64,000 nucleotides of DNA from assembly GCA_037043015.1 (NCBI GenBank), contig CM073323.1, positions 930,001 to 994,000 of the forward strand. Direction: 5' to 3'. How positions within the stretch are numbered: the first letter of the stretch is position 1; each line of letters opens with the position of its first letter. Shown piece after piece: positions 47,366 to 56,908 of the stretch. Origin of the DNA: Bryum argenteum. Its lineage: Eukaryota > Streptophyta > Bryopsida > Bryales > Bryaceae. The notes beneath the pieces are model-generated. The model was given only the letters and a program-made list of their open reading frames with translations. It searched no databases and was not told the DNA's origin. Position numbers and translations under genes: made by a program.

Positions 47366-50300
47366 TCATTGAGTTAAGTTCTCTGGATGAGCATAGGATC
47401 TCACCCGATAACCTCTAGATTCCAAGAAATCGGTAAGTCTTCGGGATCTCATCCCTAACCCGTCTCGGTTAGCACGGAGTGGTGGAGCAATCTCCTGGAG
47501 GGGATGGAGCATTCCTGCAGCAATCTCGGCCTCCAACCTTGATACGGTCGCATCCAAACTCCGAAGACCAACATCAACATGTCGAGCTAGGAGAGGCTCT
47601 CGATATGCTTTGTCTAGGAGCTTCATTATCGTTTGGTGCATACGGTCGTAATTGTCTTCCTAGACCTCTCCCAATTCGACCCCAGCTGGAGCATTTCCGA
47701 TAGCTACATCTCTCTCTAAGTCTTCATGTGCTGTTGGCGGAATTTCGTCTCTAACATCTGTTATGTCAATGACAGGAAGCTTATGCCTAGCCTGATTTGC
47801 TGATTATTGTTCAACAAGTTCTCCATACCACCTTGAGTCGTTCTTTTTAAAGTACCCAGAAATCGAGCTATCGTGCCCTCGGCCAGGTCAGGTCTTGCTA
47901 ACAATAGAACTTTGACTTGATCCTTGCAAATATTACCTTTCTGAGAGTGAACACACTCGCATACTGCCCACTCAGTACAAGGATTGTGTACTGCGTAAAC
48001 GATATGACCTCGTTTGGATGATCTCACCAAGGCAGGACCTCCTGCATATAGGGGAGTGACTACATTCCTATTGGGAATCGTTTTCGCTTGGATGATAGAA
48101 TTCACCATCACTTCTCTGAGCTTTTTGTTCTTCACGAACCCGTTTTGCTTGCTCCAATGCGAATAGTCTGTCGCAGCCCTAATTACTCCCAACTCTTTTT
48201 CTTCAAGTAAGCCTTACTTGGTAGCGGAATCACGGCTTACTTTGTTGGTAGCAACCGGCCACAACTTAGCTAACACTGCACATGCCAAGCACACACAATG
48301 TTAGCACCATTTCTAGTCAAGGTGTCCAACCCACCTTGACTCCCCCAACTCATTATCCGGAACCCGTAAACCGGAACTCCCACAAAACACATGGGCATGC
48401 CACTTGGTGGCACGGGGCGGCCTTCCACACATGTCCAAGCTCCCAAGGGTGGCACTACTCACCCCCGGAGCTAACCGCCCTTGCATATTGTCCAACTCCC
48501 CATTAGTCCCCTTCCATTCATGTCTTCGGGACATTACCGGAAACCGGCACTACTTTTCACGGGGACTAGTTTGGAGCGGGACACTTTTCCAACCCAATGT
48601 TTCGGGATGCACACCACAAGCATCCCATAGTGCCCAAGGTGCGGGAGTGAGGCTCCATCCCAAGCCTCACCCCTTAGAGCCACCTCGGCTCTCCTCGGCA
48701 CCATGTGGAAGTGAGGAGGGAGACCACCCCTCCTCATAGTACTCTCTGGAGTCTTCGGTAGGCCCCCCCCCTCTTGTGTTGAGGGGCCTTCCGTGACACA
48801 CTTTTGTTTTGGAAGACCACCCGTTTTTGCCTTAGCCTCAAAAACGGGCCGTATCTTCTTCTCGGGCTAACTTGTAGCTCAGTTATCCAAATGGGACGTG
48901 CGAGCCCATTTTCGACATCTACTCTTTGAGTAGATGTCGATAGACTCCTCACTTGTCCCAATCGGAGCTTCTATGTGGGAGCTATGCTCCTCTGAACATT
49001 CGGGAGTCCCGGGAGGCAGCAGTCCCGGAGTCCCGAAGTCCCGATGCTTTGGAGAGCCATATCTCCCAAAGCATTGCTTTGCTCCTCACGAGCCTTAGCA
49101 TTTTGGAAAGCTCTTGTCTAGAGCTTTCCAAAGACATGCAACATGCCGCCATCCAAGAAGGACGACATTTTGAGTCCCGAAAGGTAACACTCCCGAGTCC
49201 CGGAGTGTCCCGGAACGCGCTCCAACTTTGGAGAGCCATATCTCATGACTCACAACTCCAAATCGCGCGATCTTTGGACCTATGGGTGCGTGCTTAAACA
49301 AGGTTTCCAACCATGTAAAGCACACCACCAAGTTCGTCCCGAGCACGACGCCATTGCGTGCTGTTTGCTCGGGACTCCCCTTAGTCACTTCACCTTGTCT
49401 CTTGCCAAGCCCGGGACGTCACTCCCGGGGTCTTCTTGGCTCACCACGGTGTTCGGGCATCCTTTTGAAAGGGATGTGACATAGTCGTATTTCTCAATAA
49501 CATTTCCTGTGAGCTCGTAGATAAGCTAGTTCATCCTTCGACCGATAAGCTTCTTCTTAGATTGCCGTAGTACAGCCTTCATATTAAAATGAAATGAATC
49601 AATCGCAGTTGTGGTTTCCTGTCCAGCATGGGGTATTCTCCTATCGCCTACTACCCACATTTTGATTTTTGGGATCCATTCGTGATCGAAATACCTCCAA
49701 TACGAGTCTGCGGCTGGAAGGCGGGCCTTAGCTTTGTTGTAGACATGTTGTACCCACTCCAGCAGTGTCCAAATTTTTGAGTTTGGTCCCCTCAAGGATG
49801 GTTCCTCCAAATCGGTTGGGGTCTCGGAAATGTACATGAGGTCCCCTACTGTTCGTAGAACAACAGCTCTCGTCTCCATCTATTTTAGTTTTGGGCAGAC
49901 GTTCTTCTGCCACGCTCGACGGACATGCCAGAAGCATAAAAAGAGCGAAGATTTTGGCCACACTTCCCTGCGGTACGTACCCATCACACGTTGTCAATTT
50001 CCGTCCCGGGACATGTGCACGATATCCTCAAAACAATATCCCCGTGAGACTTACACGACAAACACTACACGATATCCACTTGTGACGTACACGATATACG
50101 CTATACGATATCAGGTACACGATACTATACCGGAATTAGTAGCCGAGAGATGATACTAAACTACCAGGTCTTCTGCTTATCTTCATTACAGGTCAGTATT
50201 TGATGCGTACCGAAGGGAGTTAATCTCATTGTTGGCGTCATCTAGTACGAATGTTGTGGGTCTCCACTCTGGGTTAAAGAGGCGTAGCTTCTCTTTCAGA

Positions 50301-51938
50301 GCATGCATCCAAGGCACCAAATTACTTTGTTTTGATTTGGCAATAATAACAAATGCCATCGTCACCCCGTTCCGCCAGTCGTCAAACACCATCATTGTAA
50401 ATAGTGGATATTGTACGCGACAATAGATAGAGCAGACTAGGAGATTCTTAGAGTTACCTTGACATAGAATGTTAGTTTATCAGAAGATGGAGCTAACCTT
50501 TTTGTTGTTTGTGGCAAAAGTGCCGTCTATGGCGATGATGCTATGATGTCCGTACTGGAGCATCATCTTCCTTTGGAATGGGGTTTGGATGCCTATCACG
50601 AAAGGTACGTTACCGGAGTTCATCACCCCTTCTATCTTTGTTCCAGGATCTTGGTAGTAGAAGACCATGTCAGGATTCTCTCTAACCCACATTCGAACGT
50701 TTTCAGCATCATTATCATGCTTCTTGTACAATTCTTGGGAACAAACACCGCATATGTTCCGTATATCTTCCATGCTGAGAAAGCAATCTTGCGATGCAGT
50801 AAGTGTGCCTTCATCGGGTGCTTTCAGAACTAATCTCTGATCTTTTGTTTGATTGCTTCCATAGGAACAGACTCATCAAATTGGCGGAGAACCCAGTCTC
50901 GAACTTTGTCCGATATGTATTTACGGAATCAAAGCCGCCCGATACGCACATTCAGTTTATCGTGAACGATAATACCATCAGAATCAACGTGGTCTTTCAC
51001 AAAGTACGATATCTCAGCAATTGAAGGTAAGAAGTAGTACCTTCCTACACTAAACCTACACTGGCACCCCACCTTCATAGAGCCTCCCTCTTTCCCTGCT
51101 GTGGCACGAGGGCCTCTCTGATCACGTCCAGAATAAACTTGCTTTCATTTGCGATTATATCCTCTTGCCCGAGGAGCCATATCTGGTGTGATAGGAACAA
51201 CTTTGTCCCTCTTGTCTTCAGATCCGTACTCACAACACCATCTACGTTGAACGCACATAACCGATAATAGCTTAGCGATAACAGATACCCGATAAAGCGT
51301 TAGCAATTTATAGACGCAATTAGAATTAGTGATAAGGCAAAGTCCTCGTTACTATCCCTCTCCTACATAGTTCAATTCAGTGGTGCCTATCATACCTGTG
51401 GTATTCGATGCGGCAGTTCCAGCGAAAGATAGTCTTCTCACCAACATTTGTGGGGACAAATTTGTCACGTACAAATGTTGTTTCTACGTCTTTTCTCTGG
51501 GATTCTTCACCTCTGATAAAATCCTGCAGGCGTTCCCAAGGAATGTAGGCCATGAGCTTAGACTGCTTCCTCTTGAATTAGACACTTCTATGCACAGGTT
51601 TGGACTCTCCTTGTGGAGGATTCGTAAACCTCTCAGCCTCCACGTTCCAGCGGAGATCTTTCGATGTAAATGGACCAGGAGGTGGAATCTTGAAGGCGTC
51701 AAGGTATCTTCAACAGCTTGTGTTTGTGCATAGACAGATATTTCGAGTGCGGTCCCTCTCAAAAAGCAGCTTCCAGATCTTGAATGCCCTGCTCGCGCAC
51801 ACCCTCGACCTTCGGACGACCTTGCCGCCTTCTAGGCTGTGTACCTGTTGCATTCTCCGCACCGAACACAAACAAATCTTCAGCTGATCCCAAGCCAGAC
51901 GGCACTTCCGGTGGGAGATTTAGGTCAAGGTACTCCAT
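47366..51938 (-). pseudogene. MULE transposase (MULE domain + SWIM finger), disrupted
   Basis: The reading, in minus-strand order: MEYLDLNLPPEVPSG (start at 51938) with a GRPKV AT-hook-like motif. A WERLQDFIRGEESQRKDVE exon follows near 51,540-51,400. Then comes GTLTASQDCFLSMEDIRNIC, HHSIIAIDGTFATNNKK (first catalytic Asp region), VFDDWRNGVTMAFVIIAKSK and PTTFVLDDANNEINSL (second Asp). FLCFWHVRRAWQKN gives the C/H motif, then WIPKIKMWVVGDRRIPHAGQ. Near 48,050-47,900 is a SWIM-like finger, WAVCECVHSQKGNICKDQVK, in which the usual His after the third Cys is Asp. Breaks: TAG at about 49,882, TAG at 49528-49526 in place of a Trp, a solo LTR (48169-49481), a frameshift near 47,780 and a TAG near 47,660. 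Clearly non-functional. Confidence 0.88.
48169..49481. mobile_element. Solo LTR, 1313 bp, inside the MULE transposase
   Basis: It begins TGTCGCAGCC and ends GGGATGTGACA (TG..CA ends with short inverted TGTCRC), and is flanked by TAGTC on both sides (48164-48168 and 49482-49486). There are no gag, pol, primer-binding site or polypurine tract, so it is a solo LTR left by recombination. Removing it rejoins the host coding sequence exactly: KYDY on one side reads on into SHWSKQNGF on the other with a single TAGTC. This confirms the boundaries. The class (Gypsy or Copia) cannot be fixed from the LTR alone. Confidence 0.9.
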
Positions 51939-52019
51939 CGCTAAGCTCGGTGGCGGCAACCCACGCAAAAACAACCGCATGCGGCGTTGAATTCCGATGA
52001 TGAGATGATCGAGAATCCT

Positions 52020-52470
52020 ATGAAGCCGATAACAGTGGAAATGGATGAAAGTAGGCATATCGGGCAGGCGGCAATAAATGCGCGTGTGGGCTCAGGGAGA
52101 GGTTTATCAGCTAGGTGAGAGTGGTATCGGTTAGCGAACCCCACCCGGGCGAGAATAGTGGATGTGGTTGAAAGTGGTACATATCGGGTACGGAGAGAGA
52201 GACGGGGGTGTCCGCGAGAGGCGGGGACGTATCGGGTAGTGGGCCCCACACGGCCGATAGGGATAGACGCGAGGTCCAGGGTATTGGTGGTCGATAGTGT
52301 TATTGGACGATAGACGCACTAGAGTGTATCGGGAAGGAAAAGATGCGGGCGGGAAGGAAAAGACGCGAGCGATCGGGGCAAAATCGTCTTTCTTTTCATT
52401 ACGAGGTTCGCGGAAAGAGTACTAAAACATGGCCTGACATTTGGAACATGGATTGGATTTAGTGAGCGGC
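52020..52470 (-). repeat. MULE right terminal inverted repeat
   Basis: 451 bp inverted copy of 36149-36599. The transposase start codon at 51938 lies just inside it, so the TIR probably carries the transposase promoter, as in other MULEs. Confidence 0.93.
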
Positions 52471-52480
52471 CCTATATTCC

Positions 52481-53140
52481 ATGCTTTTGATCCGTTCACC
52501 AAAAGAATATCTTAGCGAAATAATATTTCCATAATGAAATAAAGAGACAGCCTCTTGGCTATGAAATGGACTTCCATTTTTGTATCTCCCAATTGTTGAA
52601 GTGCAAGCCGTGACATAACTTGTCTCCCACACATCATAAGAGAATTTTTAAAAATTGGCCTTGACTCCCCGTGTAACTACCTTGTGGCCAATTTCAAGAA
52701 ATAGGCCAATTTCAAGTGAGAAGATTTTGCCATGACTTTGCTCCATCAATGGCTTGGCCCCTTGTATAAAGCGGCCCTAAGTTGGCCCTTCCTCAACGTG
52801 TAAATCTATTGAGCCTTCTCACTCAAAGCACAACAAGAATACTTATCTTTTCAATTTGATCTTCTTGTGTGCCTTTTTGTCGACATAGGTTACAACTTAG
52901 ATGGATGGTCTAAAGTGAAGAGTGGTGTGAAAGTTTTTCCCTCACATATTTTTTCAATAAGTGTTACTCACTCTCGGGAAATGATAAGAAAGATTTTTAA
53001 GTTTTGTCCCAATTTAACTTGGTTCTTGGCATGAGTAGTCACTTTCTCCTCCCCCTGTGAGAAGGGGGAAGAAGGTATGTCCAATCCAATGCTTTTAAGA
53101 GGAAGGAGGAAATTGCTTCTTTCCCTCATGCAAAAGAACC
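52481..53140. other. AT-rich intergenic DNA right of the MULE
   Basis: No gene recognised. It contains repeated GGCCAATTTCAAG segments near 52,690-52,720. Confidence 0.4.
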
Positions 53141-53144
53141 TTAA

Positions 53145-53935
53145 TCCCTTAGTGTCAAAAAAACGCCATTTTGAATGTAGGGCAATTTTTTGAAGAGTCA
53201 CAACTTCTTCATCCGAACTCCGTCTTGGACAGAAATACGTGGGTTGGGTTACAAATCAAATCTAGTCTGTGTGGTAAAAATTGCAAGTGCATACAATAAA
53301 GTATAAATAAATGGCATGCATTTTAGTGAAGGCAACTTTGGTTTTTGGGTTTACAAACATTTGGCATGTTTACCATAGCAAGTCAATTATGTGAGATCAA
53401 AAATAGTTTTTCATGATTTTTTTTACATAAGAGTGATCTTTATATGCATCCCCACAACTTTGTAGTTGGAAGATTTTTGATCCACATGACTTTGATATCC
53501 GAATTGCAATGTTGTTCCTACAATGAAGAAAGCGAAAAATTGAATGATTTCGAGGAGCTATATCTCCTTCATCTAGCCTTAGATCTTGACTTTAATTTTT
53601 GGGATGGATTCAACTTAAAGTCTATTTTTAGTGGTAGAAACCTTCTCCTAATCAAAGATGTATCAAAGATAAGGCTTGGATGTGAGTGCAAGGGTGAAAA
53701 GGATAGTTTCTTCGAAGTGAGAATGATACTTTTTTGGAGCATGTTTTGCGCACTAAAATGTCATGATCTTGCAATCTATAAGGTCTTATGAGTCAAGTTT
53801 TGGTTCACGTGATTTAAAACAAGTCTATTACAGGTTTGTCGAGTTAAGATCTCAATAGCTTATCTCTATGTTCATCTATGTCACTTTTTTCAAGAATGAG
53901 CGTTTGGCCAAAAATACCCCAAGGACGTTCATGGG
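53145..53935. mobile_element. TTAA-flanked TIR element, copy D (791 bp)
   Basis: TTAA (53141-53144) then TCCCTTAGTGTC; right end GGACGTTCATGGG then TTAA (53936-53939). The interior is collinear with copies A and B (GAACTCCGTCTTGGAC, GGCAACTTTGGTTTTTGGG, TATATCTCCTTCATCTAGCC, GGGATGGATTCAACTTAAAG, AATACCCCAAGGACGTT). Non-coding. Confidence 0.72.
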
Positions 53936-53939
53936 TTAA

Positions 53940-54647
53940 ATGTAGATTTACACAACAATCATGTTGGAGAATAACTTTACATATTTTCTATGTGCATTTT
54001 GATAATGAGCCTCTAGTATCAAAATTAAACTCATTACACCATCTTTGATTAGGAGAAGGTTTCATCTTTGATTAGTGGTAGAAACCTTCTCCTAATCAAA
54101 GACGGTCTGGAATTGGGAGTTAAAAAGACACATCATACGTGGTTCGGTCTGGAATATCGAGGATTGCCACTTCGACGAGAAGAAACTGAAATTAACGAAC
54201 TCAGTATGTTGGCCTTTTCAAAGGTGAAGATGGGATGTGCGATCTTTCCATTGCGCGTATGATTTGTCGGCATTTCGTTTTCCAACCCCATCAATTACCA
54301 ACAATTACGTAATAGCTTTAGCTTCTTCTTTTCACACCGCAAAGTCAGGACCAAGTCCACAGAGAACAGCACTGTATGTTTCTCATTCAACGCCAGGATA
54401 TTTGTGCGCTGAGAGAAACTCATGCTGTACTACAGTACCCACCTAATATACATTCTCGAAAGATCTAGTCCATCTCGCACGTGGTCACGACTTGATCCAT
54501 ATCTGCCTTACACTGCACCTGCTGAGAATAGATTGATAACGATGAGTCTGCTTTGAAAGAAAAGAAGGTAGATAGACCACTTGCAAGCGTACGTGAATGC
54601 CAATCATCTCATCTAAAACAAGGAGATGTACACGACACATTGCCACT
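53940..54647. other. Intergenic, includes 3' flank of Orai-like gene
   Basis: A short inverted repeat (ATCTTTGATTAGGAGAAGGTTT... / AACCTTCTCCTAATCAAAGA) lies at about 54,038-54,104 and is similar to a segment of copy D (53640-53660), suggesting a repeat fragment. The rest is probably the Orai-like 3' UTR. Confidence 0.4.
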
Positions 54648-56908
54648 TCAGTCGCAAACAGCTACTGATTCCCATTCTAAGTAACGCATGCTCTGTGCGC
54701 AATGCAAAGGATCTGCAGAAAGGCATATTGCTTTGACTAACACTGTACTGTACATTGGAGCCTCATTAGGCTCCGAGAACCGATGGCTATACAGCCATAA
54801 AGACATCTCCTGAAGATGGCTACAATGTTGACTGATTACTTTGACGAAAGTCAGGGGCAAGATACCAATCGAAAGGGAGTCCGTCGGAGTTTTCACTTCG
54901 GATTGATTGGTCTCGTACTGCTCGTCTTTTCCGCGTATAGGAGCCCCACGAATACTGAATACCCATCCTGTACAACGAGAACTGGTTAGAGGTCGATACT
55001 AGGACTTCAGGACATTGCGGATCACTTACCTGCTCTGCTTGTGATCAGCAGAAGCAATGTGTTGTGACAAATGCTGCACCAGGGTCACTAATCGAGCAGG
55101 AGCACATCGAAAATTGGTGCTCACAGGAAATGACCTTCAAGAATTTCCTCACTCACCAGATAACAATAGACACGCAGGAGATAAAAGTGAAAAGGCCTGC
55201 TGTCACCGTAGCCTTCGATGCAAATATCACCCATCTGGAGTCCACAAACAAAAATCCGCACTTGGTCATGCACTGTAAGCGAAAAGAAATAGAAACGAAC
55301 ATGCCCACGACAGCTCAAGTTGATACTTCCAATAAACTGGCCTTTGTAGGCGAAGGAACTCACCCAATAAGAATAAGACTGCACACGAAGGCTGAAACAC
55401 CTGCAAGGACGTCCCAGAATTTGAATAAAGCGCGAGGTATAATTATCAAGGTGTCGGATATTCTCTCACAGTTCAAAGTTCGCAATCTACGAATCAAATC
55501 ATAAATCGTGGAAGAAACTAACAGGTGAAATGCAACCTCAAGAATGCTTGAAGAGTTACTAAGAGAGAGACTGGCAGTAGAGGGCAGACCAAAAGAAAAG
55601 CATAGAAAGGCTCGCTGCCAGCTCTTTTCGCACCTACACAAGAGGACCACATTTTCGTCAGTAATGCAGATCACGCAGTGGATCTCACAGCAAGTATATT
55701 TTAGACTTTTCCGAGTGGCTCTACGATACCTTAGCTCCCAAAAGGCCTCCAAGGTGCGTTTCGGGCATGGAGGTCGATCCCCTAGCCGGAAATTCAAGCA
55801 AAAGTCACGACACTGAAAAATGAATTCTTCTTCAGCTACCTCGTTCACGTACAGCCTTCCCATCTTCACGATACTCCCCAAGATAAGAGTGCATGTCACC
55901 ATGGATATGACCATCAATCCCTCCTGCCAACACAACGACGCTGATATCTCATGCAAGTGACATACAATTTTTCTCCCAAACGCATCTTAACCAACTACCC
56001 TTATTCCTTGCATTTTGTACAAAGCAAAGCCCACTTACAGCAAGTGCCGTGAGAACTCCGTAGAATCCCAACAATACCTGCTCCCACAAGAGTCATTTGT
56101 CAGTGTCGAGACTGAAAGTGGCCATAGCTCCCAAAGCAAGGGACGATCTTCTAGCAAAGAACGTGCTCGGAAAAGGATGAGTTGAGAAGAACTCACCCAG
56201 TTGTGTTCTCTCTGCACAGAAAATTGTGTCAAAGTGACAGTTGCAAATCCACAAAATAGAGCTGCCAAATTAGAGATTGCTTTCAGCTGATCTGATTTCT
56301 CCTCCACGTCTCTCCTATTTTTCTCAACAAACCTGCTCGTGAAGTGGGAGACTGTAAGAGGAAACGTACTGTACCAAGTCACGCACAGAAGCCAATCTAT
56401 ACATATTTTTTAAAAAAACCGGATATTGCATACGACCTGATCCTCTAACAACAACCTGAGTGTTTACGGGTCAAATGAGAATCACTGCCTCTATCTAAAA
56501 CGCATAAACCCTAGACCACAAGAAATGAAAGGAAAATCAACCGAAGTGGAACGCTGTGTGGTCTTGCCTAAGCCAAAGATGCCGCGCGTTTTCAAGATTA
56601 CGTTGCTCCATGTCCTCTCCTCGCCACCTGAGAACGCAGTCATATGGAAATTCTTTAGAAAAAAGATCCCGATGGGTACTAGCAATCGAATCTTGTTACT
56701 GGAACAAAGAGGAGACTCACAGAATCTTCTGAAAGCGGAGCTCGCTCAATTCAAGCAAGTGCGCTTCCTCGGTCTGGAGGTAAGCGACGTCCTCCTTGTG
56801 GCAATCAGCCAAGAAGAGATGCCAGGCTCGCTCCTCCTCTCGGCGCGCCTGGCTCATGCTGGAGTCCCATGCGGTCATCACCGCCTGCGCCTTGGCGATG
56901 GGGTCCAT
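54648..56908 (-). CDS. Orai-like (CRAC-type) calcium channel protein
   Basis: Orai proteins are four-pass plasma-membrane Ca2+ channel subunits. Exons in phase: 56908-56721 (MDPIAKAQAVMTAWDSSMSQ...), 56332-56197, 56077-56039, 55923-55730, then an exon from 55633, one ending at 55364, 55073-55030, and 54967 to the stop at 54648. TM1: AISNLAALFCGFATVTLTQF, collinear with animal Orai TM1 (ALLSGFAMVAMVE); the pore-lining Gly and Val positions are kept, but the selectivity Glu is Gln. TM2: VLLGFYGVLTALA continuing EGLMVISMVTCTLILGSIVK. A loop with GDRPPCPKRTLEAFWELR leads into TM3 (CEKSWQRAFLCFSFG). TM4 is VLAGVSAFVCSLILIGICHN. The junction between TM3 and TM4 (55,590-55,460) is unresolved. The basic, Glu-rich stretch before TM1 (EKNRRDVEEKSDQLK) fits the family. 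Confidence 0.62.

Larger units (their letters stand above)
36149..52470. mobile_element. Mutator-like element (MULE), 16.3 kb, with long TIRs and Ulp1 protease
   Basis: The ends GCCACTCACTAAATCC (left) and GCCGCTCACTAAATCC (right, reverse complement) begin 451 bp TIRs. CCTATATTCC is duplicated perfectly at 36139-36148 and 52471-52480, a 10 bp target duplication within the 9-11 bp MULE range. Inside lie a minus-strand MULE transposase remnant (51938-47366) starting just inside the right TIR, and a plus-strand gene set (41381-46830) ending in a Ulp1-type C48 protease. This is the gene content known for Kaonashi-type plant MULEs. Two later insertions interrupt it: a CACTA element (37184-40816) and a solo LTR (48169-49481). 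TATCG-rich minisatellites fill the spaces. The transposase has in-frame stops, so the copy is probably non-autonomous now. Confidence 0.92.
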
